Assembly: GCA_964445985.1 (NCBI GenBank)
Contig: CAYUMU010000121.1
Coordinates: forward strand, 1-14,735
DNA length: 14,735 bases
Source: CAYUMU01 sp964445985
GTDB lineage: Bacteria; Planctomycetota; Planctomycetia; Pirellulales; S012-138
Direction of reading: 5' to 3'
How positions within the stretch are numbered: position 1 is the stretch's first letter; every line of letters starts with the position of its first letter. Below the pieces are notes generated by a model. That model was not told the DNA's origin. It saw only the letters and a program-made list of their open reading frames with translations, and ran no database searches. Position numbers and translations under genes: made by a program. Below, one piece after another: positions 1-7,800 of the stretch.

Positions 1-245
1 AAGCTCACTTTTTCCAGTCCCCACCGTGCTAGCACTTGCATAATGTTGTAACGCGGCGGGTTATGAATCCGCGGCGAAGGCTCGCACCTAGAATCCGTTA
101 GAGTCAGGGGTTTTGATAGACAAGCGAATATCTTCAAGCCGCGGCCGATTGCGTCCGATAATCCTGGCGATGCCATCCCGCGGCGCTTGGGCTTGCGGGA
201 AGCGCGTCGTCACGTCTGCTTTGATTCTATCGCGAGAGTGCTGTC
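1..245. other. Intergenic region upstream of the fliG unit
   Basis: I see no convincing gene here. All three + frames of the first 50 bases run into stops, and the frame of the small gene starting at 246 is closed by TGA at 222-224, so no larger protein runs into it from upstream. The region holds a perfect 10-bp palindrome, GTGCTAGCAC (26-35), directly followed by CATAAT (39-44). At 154-161 lies TCCGATAA, which resembles the -10 element of flagellar sigma-28 promoters. Neither is certain, but one of them probably drives the fliG unit. Confidence 0.4.
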
Positions 246-440
246 ATGCCTCAAGACCAACCGGCCCGGCCGTCGCTTGCCGCCGCAAAATCTACGGCCA
301 TTGCCGTGCCCAGGCTTGGTCCGATGACTGGCCCGATGGAACAATTGCGGATGCTGGCCCAACAACAACCCGATTCGGTGCTACAGGTGCTGTCGCAGTG
401 GTTGCGGGCAGCGGCGCCAGGCAGCGGTTTGAATCGCTAA
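246..440 (+). CDS. Small protein resembling the FliG-binding C-terminal tail of FliF
   Basis: A 64-residue frame whose stop (438-440) overlaps the AAGG ribosome binding site of fliG, so translation is probably coupled. The N-terminal half is Pro/Ala-rich and nondescript. The second half, from Met27 or Met31 on, includes QPDSVLQVLSQWL. It matches the amphipathic helix pattern at the extreme C-terminus of FliF (Arg, then Asn/Asp-Pro, Val, and a closing Gln-Trp-hydrophobic), which in flagellated bacteria inserts into the N-terminal domain of FliG. Gene order in most flagellar operons is fliF then fliG, so the position also fits. FliF's MS-ring and membrane parts are absent, and the frame is closed upstream by TGA at 222-224. 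The ribosome site (GAGAG near 233-237) is modest; starts at 324 or 336 are possible. The role as FliG adaptor is an inference from pattern and position. Confidence 0.6.
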   Translation: MPQDQPARPSLAAAKSTAIAVPRLGPMTGPMEQLRMLAQQQPDSVLQVLSQWLRAAAPGSGLNR

Positions 441-448
441 GGTGCGCA

Positions 449-1453
449 ATGGCTGCTCCCGTGGATAACTTGCGTCGCGCGGCCGTGGTGGTGATGAGCC
501 TTCCGCGCGAGGAAGCCATCAAGCTGCTCTCGAAGCTCTCCCCCAAACAGGTTGAGCAAGTCTCCGTGGAAATTGCCCGGCTGGGCGCGGTTTCGGCCGA
601 CGAGCAGCATCAGGCCATCACGGCCTTCGCCAGCATCAACCCCACGAACATGGGCTTTGAATCGCACGGGTTGGATGTGGCTCGCGGTCTGATGGAACAG
701 GCGCTCGGCGACCATGCCGCCACCACGATTGAGAACGTGCGGCAGCAAATCGAAGCGGTGCCGTTCGCCTTTCTCAATAAGATCGATAGCGAGAATCTGC
801 TCACGTTCATCATCGACGAGCATCCGCAAACGATCGCCCTGATTCTATCGCATCTCAAGCCCGCCAAAGCGGCTGGGATTGTGGCGGCGCTCCCCCCCGA
901 GCGGCAATTATCGGTAATTCGCCGCGTGGCGACCATGGGACAGACCAACCCTGAAATCATCGCCGAGGTGGAACGCGCGCTCGAAGCCCGCATGTCGAGC
1001 TTGATGAATCAACACTTCGAGCACGCCGGCGGCGTGGACGCCGTGGCGGGCATTCTCAATGTCACCGGCCGAGCCACCGAGCGCGCCTTGCTGGAAAGCC
1101 TGGCCCAAGAAGACCCCGAACTGGTGGATGAAATCCGCCGGCTGATGTTCGTGTTTGAAGACATTGCCAAGCTTTCCAACAAAGACGTGCAAGCGGTGCT
1201 CAAGAACGTGGAAACCTCGCAGTGGGCCATGGCCCTGAAGGGGACCCGCGACGAAATCAAACAGGTGGTGCTCGGCAATATGTCGAGCCGCGCCGCCGAA
1301 CTGCTGCGCGAAGAAATGGACTACCTCGGCCCGGTTCGGCAGACCGATGTGGAAGGCGTGCAGCAGCAAATCGTGGACGTGATTCGCCGCCTGGAAGACG
1401 CCGGCGAAATCACCGTGCACGGGGCGGAAGAAACCGAAGCCCTGATCCAGTAG
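449..1453 (+). CDS. fliG: Flagellar motor switch protein FliG
   Basis: 334 residues, the normal FliG length. FliG forms the upper part of the cytoplasmic C-ring, binds FliF and converts stator contact into torque. The N-terminal domain covers about 1-100. The middle domain carries the EHPQ motif at 124-127, followed by the GGVDAVAGILN linker near 194-204. The C-terminal domain has MFVFEDI at 233-239. The charged residues that matter in the E. coli motor fall at the same numbers here: K264, R281, acidic 288/289 (Glu-Glu instead of Asp-Asp) and R297. I chose ATG 449 because it follows AAGGTG (439-444) and gives family length. The same frame is open back to 113, but the extra 112 residues are not FliG-like. 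No other complete flagellar gene is visible in the window, so it is either the last gene of a flagellar cluster or a detached copy. Confidence 0.96.
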   Translation: MAAPVDNLRRAAVVVMSLPREEAIKLLSKLSPKQVEQVSVEIARLGAVSADEQHQAITAFASINPTNMGFESHGLDVARGLMEQALGDHAATTIENVRQQIEAVPFAFLNKIDSENLLTFIIDEHPQTIALILSHLKPAKAAGIVAALPPERQLSVIRRVATMGQTNPEIIAEVERALEARMSSLMNQHFEHAGGVDAVAGILNVTGRATERALLESLAQEDPELVDEIRRLMFVFEDIAKLSNKDVQAVLKNVETSQWAMALKGTRDEIKQVVLGNMSSRAAELLREEMDYLGPVRQTDVEGVQQQIVDVIRRLEDAGEITVHGAEETEALIQ

Positions 1454-1473
1454 GCCCAGGCCTCGCCGAGGCC
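1451..1473 (+). repeat. Palindromic element at the fliG stop codon
   Basis: Directly after the fliG stop lies GGCCTCGCCGAGGCC (1459-1473), a perfect 15-bp palindrome with a one-base centre. It can fold as a 6-bp stem with a GCC loop. No U-run follows, so it is not a classical intrinsic terminator. It may protect the 3' end or attenuate read-through into the sialidase gene. Almost the same sequence, including the TAG stop, sits at the cmk stop codon near the right edge of the window. Confidence 0.6.
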
Positions 1474-1521
1474 GGCCTTGAACCGGCAGATGAACGACCT
1501 CGCCCCAGGAGTCGCCCCCCA

Positions 1522-2598
1522 ATGGCTCGCACTTTGTTCGCTCTGGCGGTCTTGTTGCTTCACGCCAATTTTCTTGCCGCGGCCGAGCCCGCGGGTCTCG
1601 AAGAAGTCGACGTCTTCACGGCCGGCGAACACGGCGTTCATACCTATCGCATTCCGGCGCTGGTGGTGAGCAAGGCTGGCACGGTGCTGGCCTTTTGCGA
1701 AGCCCGACAAGAAAAATCGAGCGACCACGGCAATATCGACCTGGTGGCGCGACGCAGCACCGACGGCGGACGAACCTTCGGCTCGCCCATCACCATTCAC
1801 GACGAAGGCGGCCACACGATCGGCAATCCTTGCCCCGTGGTGGATCGCGCCACCGGCATCATCTGGCTCCCCTTCACCCGCGACAACGACGATGTCTTCG
1901 TCACGCATAGCAGCGACGACGGGCAAACCTGGGCGAAGCCGCGTCTGATTACCAAAGACGTGAAACTGAGCGACTGGACCTGGTACGCCACCGGCCCCGG
2001 CCACGGCGTGCAACTCGCGAGTGGGCGGATGATCTTTCCCAGCGATCACCGCGTGGGCAACGACAAGTTCTCGTACTCGCACATTGTTTACAGCGACGAT
2101 TCCGGCAAGACCTGGAAGCTGGGCGGCAACAGCGAGCTCAAGACCAATGAATGCACGGCCGTGGAGCTGAGCGGCGGCCGACTCTGCTTGAACATGCGCA
2201 GCTACTTTGGCCAGAACCGCAGGGCCGTGGCCATCAGCCGCAATGGCGGTGAAACCTTTGCCCCCGTGCGACACGATGAGGCTTTGATCGAGCCTGTCTG
2301 CCAAGGCAGTATCCTTCGTTATGCCAAGCCGGGGGAAAAGGAAGCCGCTGGACCCATTTTGTTCTCGAACCCGGCCAGCAAGAGCCGCGATCACTTGACG
2401 GTTCGCCTCAGCGACGACGAGGCCGAAACCTGGCCGGTTGCCCGCGAACTATATGCAGGCCCGGCCGCCTATTCCGACCTGGCGGTCACCGCCGACGGCG
2501 CCATCCTCTGCCTGTACGAGCGCGGTGAAAGCCGACCGTATGAAAAGATTGTGCTGGCCCGCTTCCCGCTGGCCTGGCTCAAGCAATCCCAGCGCTAA
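1522..2598 (+). CDS. Secreted exo-alpha-sialidase (neuraminidase, GH33 type)
   Basis: 358 residues. A signal peptide covers about 1-20 (MARTLFALAV..., Ala-rich end before AEP), so the enzyme is exported. It should hydrolyse terminal sialic acids from glycans. The six-bladed sialidase fold is indicated by YRIP at 42-45 (Arg43 of the arginine triad) and five Asp-box-like repeats (S-x-D-x-G-x-T-W/F) at about 79-86, 130-137, 191-198, 239-246 and 297-304; the last is degenerate. Likely active-site residues are Asp68 (acid/base), Glu210, Arg226, Arg289 and the Tyr317 nucleophile in AAYSDL, so the set looks complete. ATG 1522 gives the signal peptide and follows AGGAG (1507-1511) by 10 nt; the frame is open further upstream but overlaps fliG. 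The next gene starts 56 nt downstream and is also exported. Bond specificity, and whether sialic acid or a related nonulosonic acid is the substrate, cannot be told from sequence. Confidence 0.9.
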   Translation: MARTLFALAVLLLHANFLAAAEPAGLEEVDVFTAGEHGVHTYRIPALVVSKAGTVLAFCEARQEKSSDHGNIDLVARRSTDGGRTFGSPITIHDEGGHTIGNPCPVVDRATGIIWLPFTRDNDDVFVTHSSDDGQTWAKPRLITKDVKLSDWTWYATGPGHGVQLASGRMIFPSDHRVGNDKFSYSHIVYSDDSGKTWKLGGNSELKTNECTAVELSGGRLCLNMRSYFGQNRRAVAISRNGGETFAPVRHDEALIEPVCQGSILRYAKPGEKEAAGPILFSNPASKSRDHLTVRLSDDEAETWPVARELYAGPAAYSDLAVTADGAILCLYERGESRPYEKIVLARFPLAWLKQSQR

Positions 2599-2654
2599 CC
2601 GGCCCACACTTGCGCCTTCCCGTACCGCCTTCTCCAGCCCAAAGTAGTAACGTC

Positions 2655-3800
2655 ATGCGTCTGCTTGCCCTGGGGTGCCTGGTAGCGCCCCTCCTGCTTG
2701 CTTCTGGAAGAGAGGCGCCAGCCCAAGAACGGGTCACCCCGCCAGCCAGCAAAGGCGGGACCCCATTTGGCCAGCCTTGGGATGGCGTGCCGGCCGATTT
2801 TCAAAACCTCGGCATCCCCGACTGGCAGCCGCCCGCCAACCTGAAAACCTGGGAGCAGGACCGGCTCAGGGTTCGGGCCGTGCTGCTCGACTGCCTGGGC
2901 GAAATGCCCGCCCGCCCCGACCCGGCGAAAGTGAAGGTGCTGAGCCGCGACGACCACGGCTCGTTCATCCTGGAGCGATTCGAGTTCCACAACGGCGTGG
3001 ATATGGTCGTGCCGGGCATCTTGGCGATTCCCAAGAACCGGCAAAAACCAGCGCCGGTGATCATTGGCATGCACGGTCATAGCGGCTCCAAGACCGACTA
3101 CATTCCCAACCCCGCCAGCGAAGGCTCGCTCGGTTGGATGCTCATCCAGCAAGGTTTTGCCGTTGCCGCGATCGATGGTTACTTCAATGGCGAGCGGGTG
3201 GGCAAAGGGCCGCGTGGCGAACACGAGCGCGGCGCCGCGGGCCAAGAACTCACTCTCTTCAAGTTGCATCTCTGGCAGGGCCGCACCCTGTGGGGAATGA
3301 TGCTTCGCGACGAGCAATGCCTGATCGATTACCTGCAAACGCGACCCGAGATCGACCCCGGGCAAATTGGCGCCACCGGCGGCAGCATGGGCTGCACCCG
3401 CGCCTGGTGGACGGCCGCGATCGACGACCGCGTGAAAGCCGTGGTCGGCGTGGCCTGCTTCACCCGTTACACCGAGTTGATGGCGCACAATAGTTCGCAC
3501 GGCATCTATTACTTTGTGCCCGGCCTGCTCAAGCATTTTGATAGCGAAGCCATTTACGCCCTGGTGGCCCCGCGGCCCATGTTGCAACTCTCGGGCGACC
3601 AGGACCGCAACGCCCCTCCCGACGGCATCGAAGTTTTGGAGCGCAAAATCGGGGCGGTGTACGCGCTGTATGGCAAGCCGGAGAACTTTCATAGCGTGCT
3701 GTACCGCAACACTGGCCACGAATACCTGCCCGACATGCGCCGCCGCATGGTGGATTGGTTCAAGCAGCATTTGCCAGCTGCCGAGGCAATCCGCCCCTAG
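2655..3800 (+). CDS. Exported alpha/beta hydrolase, dienelactone hydrolase/acetyl xylan esterase type
   Basis: 381 residues starting with a signal peptide (MRLLALGCLVAPLLLASG, cleavage probably near APAQ-E at 21-25). The alpha/beta hydrolase core shows an oxyanion-hole HGHSG at 140-144, a nucleophile elbow GGSMG at 242-246 (Ser244), an acidic residue in SGDQDRN (Asp315 or Asp317) and the catalytic His355 in NTGHEY. This arrangement fits the DLH/acetyl xylan esterase-like group, which cleaves acyl esters, often acetyl groups on carbohydrates. The exact substrate is unknown. ATG 2655 is preferred over the in-frame ATG at 2610 because only the shorter form begins with the signal peptide; its ribosome site is weak (AAAGTAGTAA just upstream). 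The 56-nt gap to the sialidase gene and shared export suggest one operon and a joint role in glycan breakdown, perhaps removing O-acyl groups that block the sialidase. Confidence 0.85.
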   Translation: MRLLALGCLVAPLLLASGREAPAQERVTPPASKGGTPFGQPWDGVPADFQNLGIPDWQPPANLKTWEQDRLRVRAVLLDCLGEMPARPDPAKVKVLSRDDHGSFILERFEFHNGVDMVVPGILAIPKNRQKPAPVIIGMHGHSGSKTDYIPNPASEGSLGWMLIQQGFAVAAIDGYFNGERVGKGPRGEHERGAAGQELTLFKLHLWQGRTLWGMMLRDEQCLIDYLQTRPEIDPGQIGATGGSMGCTRAWWTAAIDDRVKAVVGVACFTRYTELMAHNSSHGIYYFVPGLLKHFDSEAIYALVAPRPMLQLSGDQDRNAPPDGIEVLERKIGAVYALYGKPENFHSVLYRNTGHEYLPDMRRRMVDWFKQHLPAAEAIRP

Positions 3801-3849
3801 CCGAGCCGAGCCCGCCGGGAAAATTGACCGAAAATCTGCCCCACACCTC

Positions 3850-3877
3850 TGGAAAAGTAGCCGGCCTTCGTTATAAG
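3850..3877 (+). promoter_or_regulatory. Candidate housekeeping promoter of rpsD
   Basis: TGGAAA (3850-3855), 16 nt, then TATAAG (3872-3877), matching the sigma-70 consensus 4/6 and 5/6. A start near 3884 would leave an mRNA leader of about 112 nt before the rpsD start. No competing pair is seen closer to the gene. Confidence 0.4.
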
Positions 3878-3928
3878 ATGGCCGATCTGTCACACGACAG
3901 CCACAGGTGGCGTTCGCGCGTTGACCGG

Positions 3929-4029
3929 CTCCCATTGCCGGGAGGAACGGTCCACGGATGCCACCGCTATCGAACAACTTCCTCAAGGGTTCAGCATGTC
4001 ACGCTATACCGGTCCTCGGGCGAAAGTGA
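3929..4029 (+). promoter_or_regulatory. rpsD leader: hairpin over a Shine-Dalgarno and short upstream ORF
   Basis: CTCCC (3929-3933) can pair with GGGAG (3940-3944), hiding a strong GGAGG (3941-3945). Twelve nt after that GGAGG an ATG at 3958 opens a 23-codon frame ending with TGA at 4027-4029, so it overlaps the rpsD start (3996) by 34 nt. S4 in other bacteria regulates its own mRNA by binding leader structures. This layout could serve such control, but both hairpin and uORF may be chance. Confidence 0.3.
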
Positions 4030-4616
4030 ATCGTCGCCTGGGCGGAATGATCTTCGAAAACACCGGCGCCTCACGGGCTTACGACCGTCGGCCCGATGTT
4101 CCCGGCTCCGGTGGCCGCCCCCGCCGCGGTGGCAAGCAGTCCACCTATGGCATGGCGTTGACCGAGAAGCAAAAGATCAAATACTACTACGGCCTGGGCG
4201 AACGCCAGCTCCGTCGGTATTTCGACATGGCCCGCCGCATGAAAGGCAACACCGGAGGGCACTTGCTGGTGCTCTGCGAGCGTCGCATGGATAATGTGGT
4301 GCGTCGCTCCGGTTTGGCCGTCACCCGTTCGCAGGCTCGGCAGGGCATTGTTCACGGCCATTTCCTGCTGAATGGCCGCAAATGCGATATCCCCTCGGTG
4401 CTGCTCCGCCCCGGCGATGTGGTCTCCGTCAAGAAGCGGCCCAACGTCGAAGAGCTGTACAAAGGCATCATGGAGTCGCAGTCGCCCAATCCCCCGGATT
4501 GGATCACCTTCGACCAAACCAACATGAGCTTCACCGTCAGCTCGCTGCCCGATCCCAAGGCCGATGTCAGCCTGCCCGTCGAAATCGGGCCGGTTATCGA
4601 ATTCATGTCCCGCTAA
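3996..4616 (+). CDS. rpsD: 30S ribosomal protein S4
   Basis: 206 residues, the usual S4 length. S4 is a primary 16S rRNA binder that nucleates 30S assembly and helps form the mRNA entry site. The start MSRYTGPRAK is typical, as are the YGMALTEKQKIKYYYGLGERQL region around 51-72 (the N-terminal S4 domain), the S4 RNA-binding fold from about 95 (ERRMDNVVRRSGLA...) to 150, and the conserved end LPVEIGPVIEFMSR. The N-terminus lacks the four-cysteine zinc site, so it is of the zinc-free type. ATG 3996 follows AAGGG (3985-3989) by 6 nt. The frame is open upstream to 3921 but those residues are not S4-like. It stands apart from the usual rpsM-rpsK-rpoA cluster, with its own leader and a strong terminator, so it is probably transcribed alone. 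Confidence 0.97.
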   Translation: MSRYTGPRAKVNRRLGGMIFENTGASRAYDRRPDVPGSGGRPRRGGKQSTYGMALTEKQKIKYYYGLGERQLRRYFDMARRMKGNTGGHLLVLCERRMDNVVRRSGLAVTRSQARQGIVHGHFLLNGRKCDIPSVLLRPGDVVSVKKRPNVEELYKGIMESQSPNPPDWITFDQTNMSFTVSSLPDPKADVSLPVEIGPVIEFMSR

Positions 4617-4658
4617 ACATCCTCGGGAAGTGAAATTAGGGCCTATCCAAATACTTCC

Positions 4659-4690
4659 TCGCCCCTCGCGGTAGAGGTTGGGGTGGCCTG
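4659..4690. repeat. GC-rich imperfect inverted element, possible dispersed intergenic repeat
   Basis: The stretch CCTCGCCCCTCGCGGTAGAG followed by GTTGGGGTGG is an imperfect inverted repeat (CCTCGCCCC facing GGGGTGG). It resembles the short CCC-TAGAGG-GGG intergenic elements seen many times in planctomycete genomes; that comparison is from memory. It lies between rpsD and its strong terminator and may be a degenerate copy. Confidence 0.35.
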
Positions 4691-4714
4691 ATAAAAAGTT
4701 TCTCACGACCTTTC

Positions 4715-4771
4715 TTTCTCCCTTCTCCCCCCGGAAATACCGGGGAGAGGGGAGAAAAAGCTTCCTTTTTT
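4715..4771 (+). terminator. Strong intrinsic terminator of rpsD, probably bidirectional
   Basis: A long stem is formed by 4715-4734 (TTTCTCCCTTCTCCCCCCGG) and 4740-4757 (CCGGGGAGAGGGGAGAAA) with an AAATA loop and a short bulge. It is followed after a few bases by TTTTTT (4766-4771). Read on the other strand, the same stem is followed by a weaker pyrimidine-rich run, so it could also stop the convergent channel gene that ends at 4839. Confidence 0.75.
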
Positions 4772-4838
4772 GGGGTATCTTTGCAATCCAATGCGGCGTA
4801 TGGGCCATGTGCTTTGGATTTGCCGACAGGGGCGCCTC

Positions 4839-7800
4839 TTACCCGGCCTGCTTGTAAACCCGGTTCAAGCGATGGTGGCGCGGCCCTGCGCGCTTGCTCG
4901 ACAGCGCTTCCGCCAGGCCCTCCACGCTCCGGATGCGAATGTCCTGCTGAGGGTATGCAATTTCAAGACCCTCCTCGCGAAAGGCCTTTTCAATGGCCAC
5001 GTGGATCTCGTGCAATATAACCGAGAACTTGTCGCGGCTGCCCATGAACGCGCGCAGCTCGAACCTCTTGGTGCTTTCGCCAAAGCCCACCATCAGCGCC
5101 GTGGGCGCCGGCTCGCGCAGAATCAGCGGATGCGATTGCGCCACCCGCAGCAAGGTTTCCCGAGCTTTCGTGGAGTCTGAATCATGCGCAATCCCCACCG
5201 AAACCACGAACCGCGAGACGGTGTCCGAAAGCGTCCAGTTCACCACGTCTTGGGTAATGAACGTCTTGTTCGGCACGATCAACTCCCGCCGGTCGGGGTC
5301 GGTAATGGTCGTCGCCCGAATCCGCATTCGCGTGACGGTGCCCGTGGTTCCGTTGACCGTGACCAGGTCGCCCACCCGTACGGGGCGTTCAAACAAAATG
5401 ATCAAGCCCGACACAAAGTTGGCGAAGATTTCCTGCATGCCAAAGCCCAAGCCCACCGTCATGGCCGCGGCCAGCCATTGCAGGCTGCTCCAGGTAATGC
5501 CAATCAGGCCGCACCCAATCATCAGTCCCACCAGCGTGATCAAGTATCGGCCGATCAGGGCAATCGCGTGCTGGCCGCCGTGATCGATGGGTAGCCGCCG
5601 CAGCAGCGTGGCCACCAGCAGCGTGGGAATGGTGCGGGCCGCGAACATCGAGGACGACAGCACCAGCCCACAGAACAGCAGGTTGGCCAAGGTAATCGGC
5701 TTTGCCTTGGTGACCTCGCGGGTAATACTGCCGCCATCGACGTCGGGCATGGTCTCGTAAGCCGTCACCGTGGTGTGCCACAACTCGACCCGATCCAGCA
5801 CGTTCAAGGCCGGCACCACGTCGGACCAAATGTAACCGCAGCCAATCAGCAGCCCCACCCACATGGCCCCTCGCAACAAGCCGGAAAGGTGCTTGCCGGC
5901 GTCTTGGGCGGCCGTGGCCACCTCGCGGGCGTCGGGGTCTTTCAGATTGGTTGTGTGGCGGAACGACGCCAGCTTGCGACGAATCATGTCCACGCCGCGC
6001 GACAGCAACGCGTGCAACAGCACGGCAACCAGCACCACGCCGAGCGTGTTCCAACTGCGGTGCAATAGCTGCTTGGCGGTGAACGAGTACCCGCAGGCAC
6101 TCAGGCCGGCCAGCACCAGCGGCGTGCCCACCCCCAGGGCGTAAGCCCCGTATCGCAGCGGCGAAAGCCAGCGGGTGGCGCGGTTTTCCAAAATTTTGTG
6201 AACCACGCCCCCCGTGGGCTTGAGCACAAAGTGCAGCAACCCGGCAATGAGGAACAAAGCCGTGAGAAAGATCAATCGGGCCAGCGACACCCGGCACACG
6301 CCGTCTTGCATGGCTTCGGCCACGGTCACCAGGAAGGTGGCCGGCAGGGCGCAGGTCATTAAGCCCACCATGCTGTGATGAACCCGGCGGAGGTTCTCGG
6401 CGTTCCAACCAAAATGCTGCTCGCCCAGCCCATTGCGGCGGCAAGTCTGGCGAATGGTTTCGAGTGTCCAGAACAGCAGCGACGTGGATTGAAAGCCGCA
6501 ACTCAAAGCGTAGGAAAGGTCGGAGCTATCGCCAGCCCTGGCAAGCAGCCAGCCAATGAACCACAGCACCGAGGGCCACACGGCCACGATCATCAGCGTG
6601 AGGATCACGGCCTCGAAGGTGGGCAGCAGGCTGCTGGCAATGGCCTGGTGTCGCTCGCCGATGGCTTCCAAACGGTTGCGCAATCGCTGCCGACTAATAA
6701 ACAGCAGGGCAAATACTCCCACGGCCAACAGGCAGATCAGCGGCTGACGAATCAGGCCTCGCCCCAGGCTTACCGCCACGGCCTTCCAGCGCGCGCCGTT
6801 GAACAGCACGCCCAGCCCATGTATCGACTCGCTCACGTCGGAAATTTCAAGCGGCCGCTCGCTGCGAATCCACAGCACGCGCTCATCGATGTATTGCTCG
6901 TACTCTTGCCGGCACTTCAGCAAATGCTGCCCCGCCAGCTCCAGGTCGCTCAGATCGTCGTGGTAGCTCTTGTAATCGTTAAGCAAGTCGTCGAGATACT
7001 TCTGCCGGTTTTGCAGCAGCTCGCGCACCATGCCTTGGGCTTGCGCCGCGGCGATCGAGTTCATGGCGCCATGCAGGTCGCGAATCACCTCTTCTTCTTG
7101 GGCATCCAAATCGCCCAGGTTTTCACGTTCTTCTTCCAGTTCCACCAGGGCCATTTGCACCCGTTGCATTTCGGCGGCGCAGAACACAATCCGCTCCTCG
7201 TAAACTCGCGGCGCCGGCAGATGGTCGCGACGATTGCGGAGCAACAGCCCTGCCGCCGACGACATCCGGCTGGCTTCCACCTTGCGCTTCACGCGGTCAA
7301 AGTCTTCCTGCAAGGCCTTGGCCGACGATTCCGATTCTTTCAGGGCCGCGGCCGCCGACTCCATCAGCGACGTGAGCCGCGAGCGCTGCTCCGTGAGCGA
7401 CGCATTCCGTTCGGCCACGCTGCGAAGCGCCGGGTGGGCGCTCTCCAGCTTCCGCCGCGCCTCGGCCGCCTGACGCTCCGTCTCCAGCTTTCGCTGGTCA
7501 CTGATCGCCACCTTCCAGCGATCGACCGACTTTTCCAGCACGTTCACCTGCCGCTTGGCCAGGTCGCGTTGCAGCGGAAACAACTCGTTGTAGGCGTCAT
7601 CGCGGCGACCTTCGGCATCGAAGGCCGCCAGTTGGGCTTCCATTTCGGCCCGGCGGGCTTGCAGGCTCAACTTCCGACAAGCGGCCGCCAGAGGGCTTTC
7701 GTCCGCAATCGCCGCTTTGCTGTCCTTTTCCACCTCGGCGAGCTGCTTCTGCACCGCGTCTTTCGACTTGGCAATTTCGGCCTTGCGATCCGACCGCACC

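Noticed and set aside
113..448. 112-residue N-terminal extension of FliG in the same open frame
   Set aside because: It is Arg/Cys-rich, unlike FliG, overlaps the small gene, and ATG 449 has the ribosome site and gives family length.
2595..3986. Long open frame of 463 codons on the - strand opposite the esterase
   Set aside because: It mirrors the codon bias of the real + strand gene, has no ribosome site and its His/Gly/Ala-rich product matches no family.
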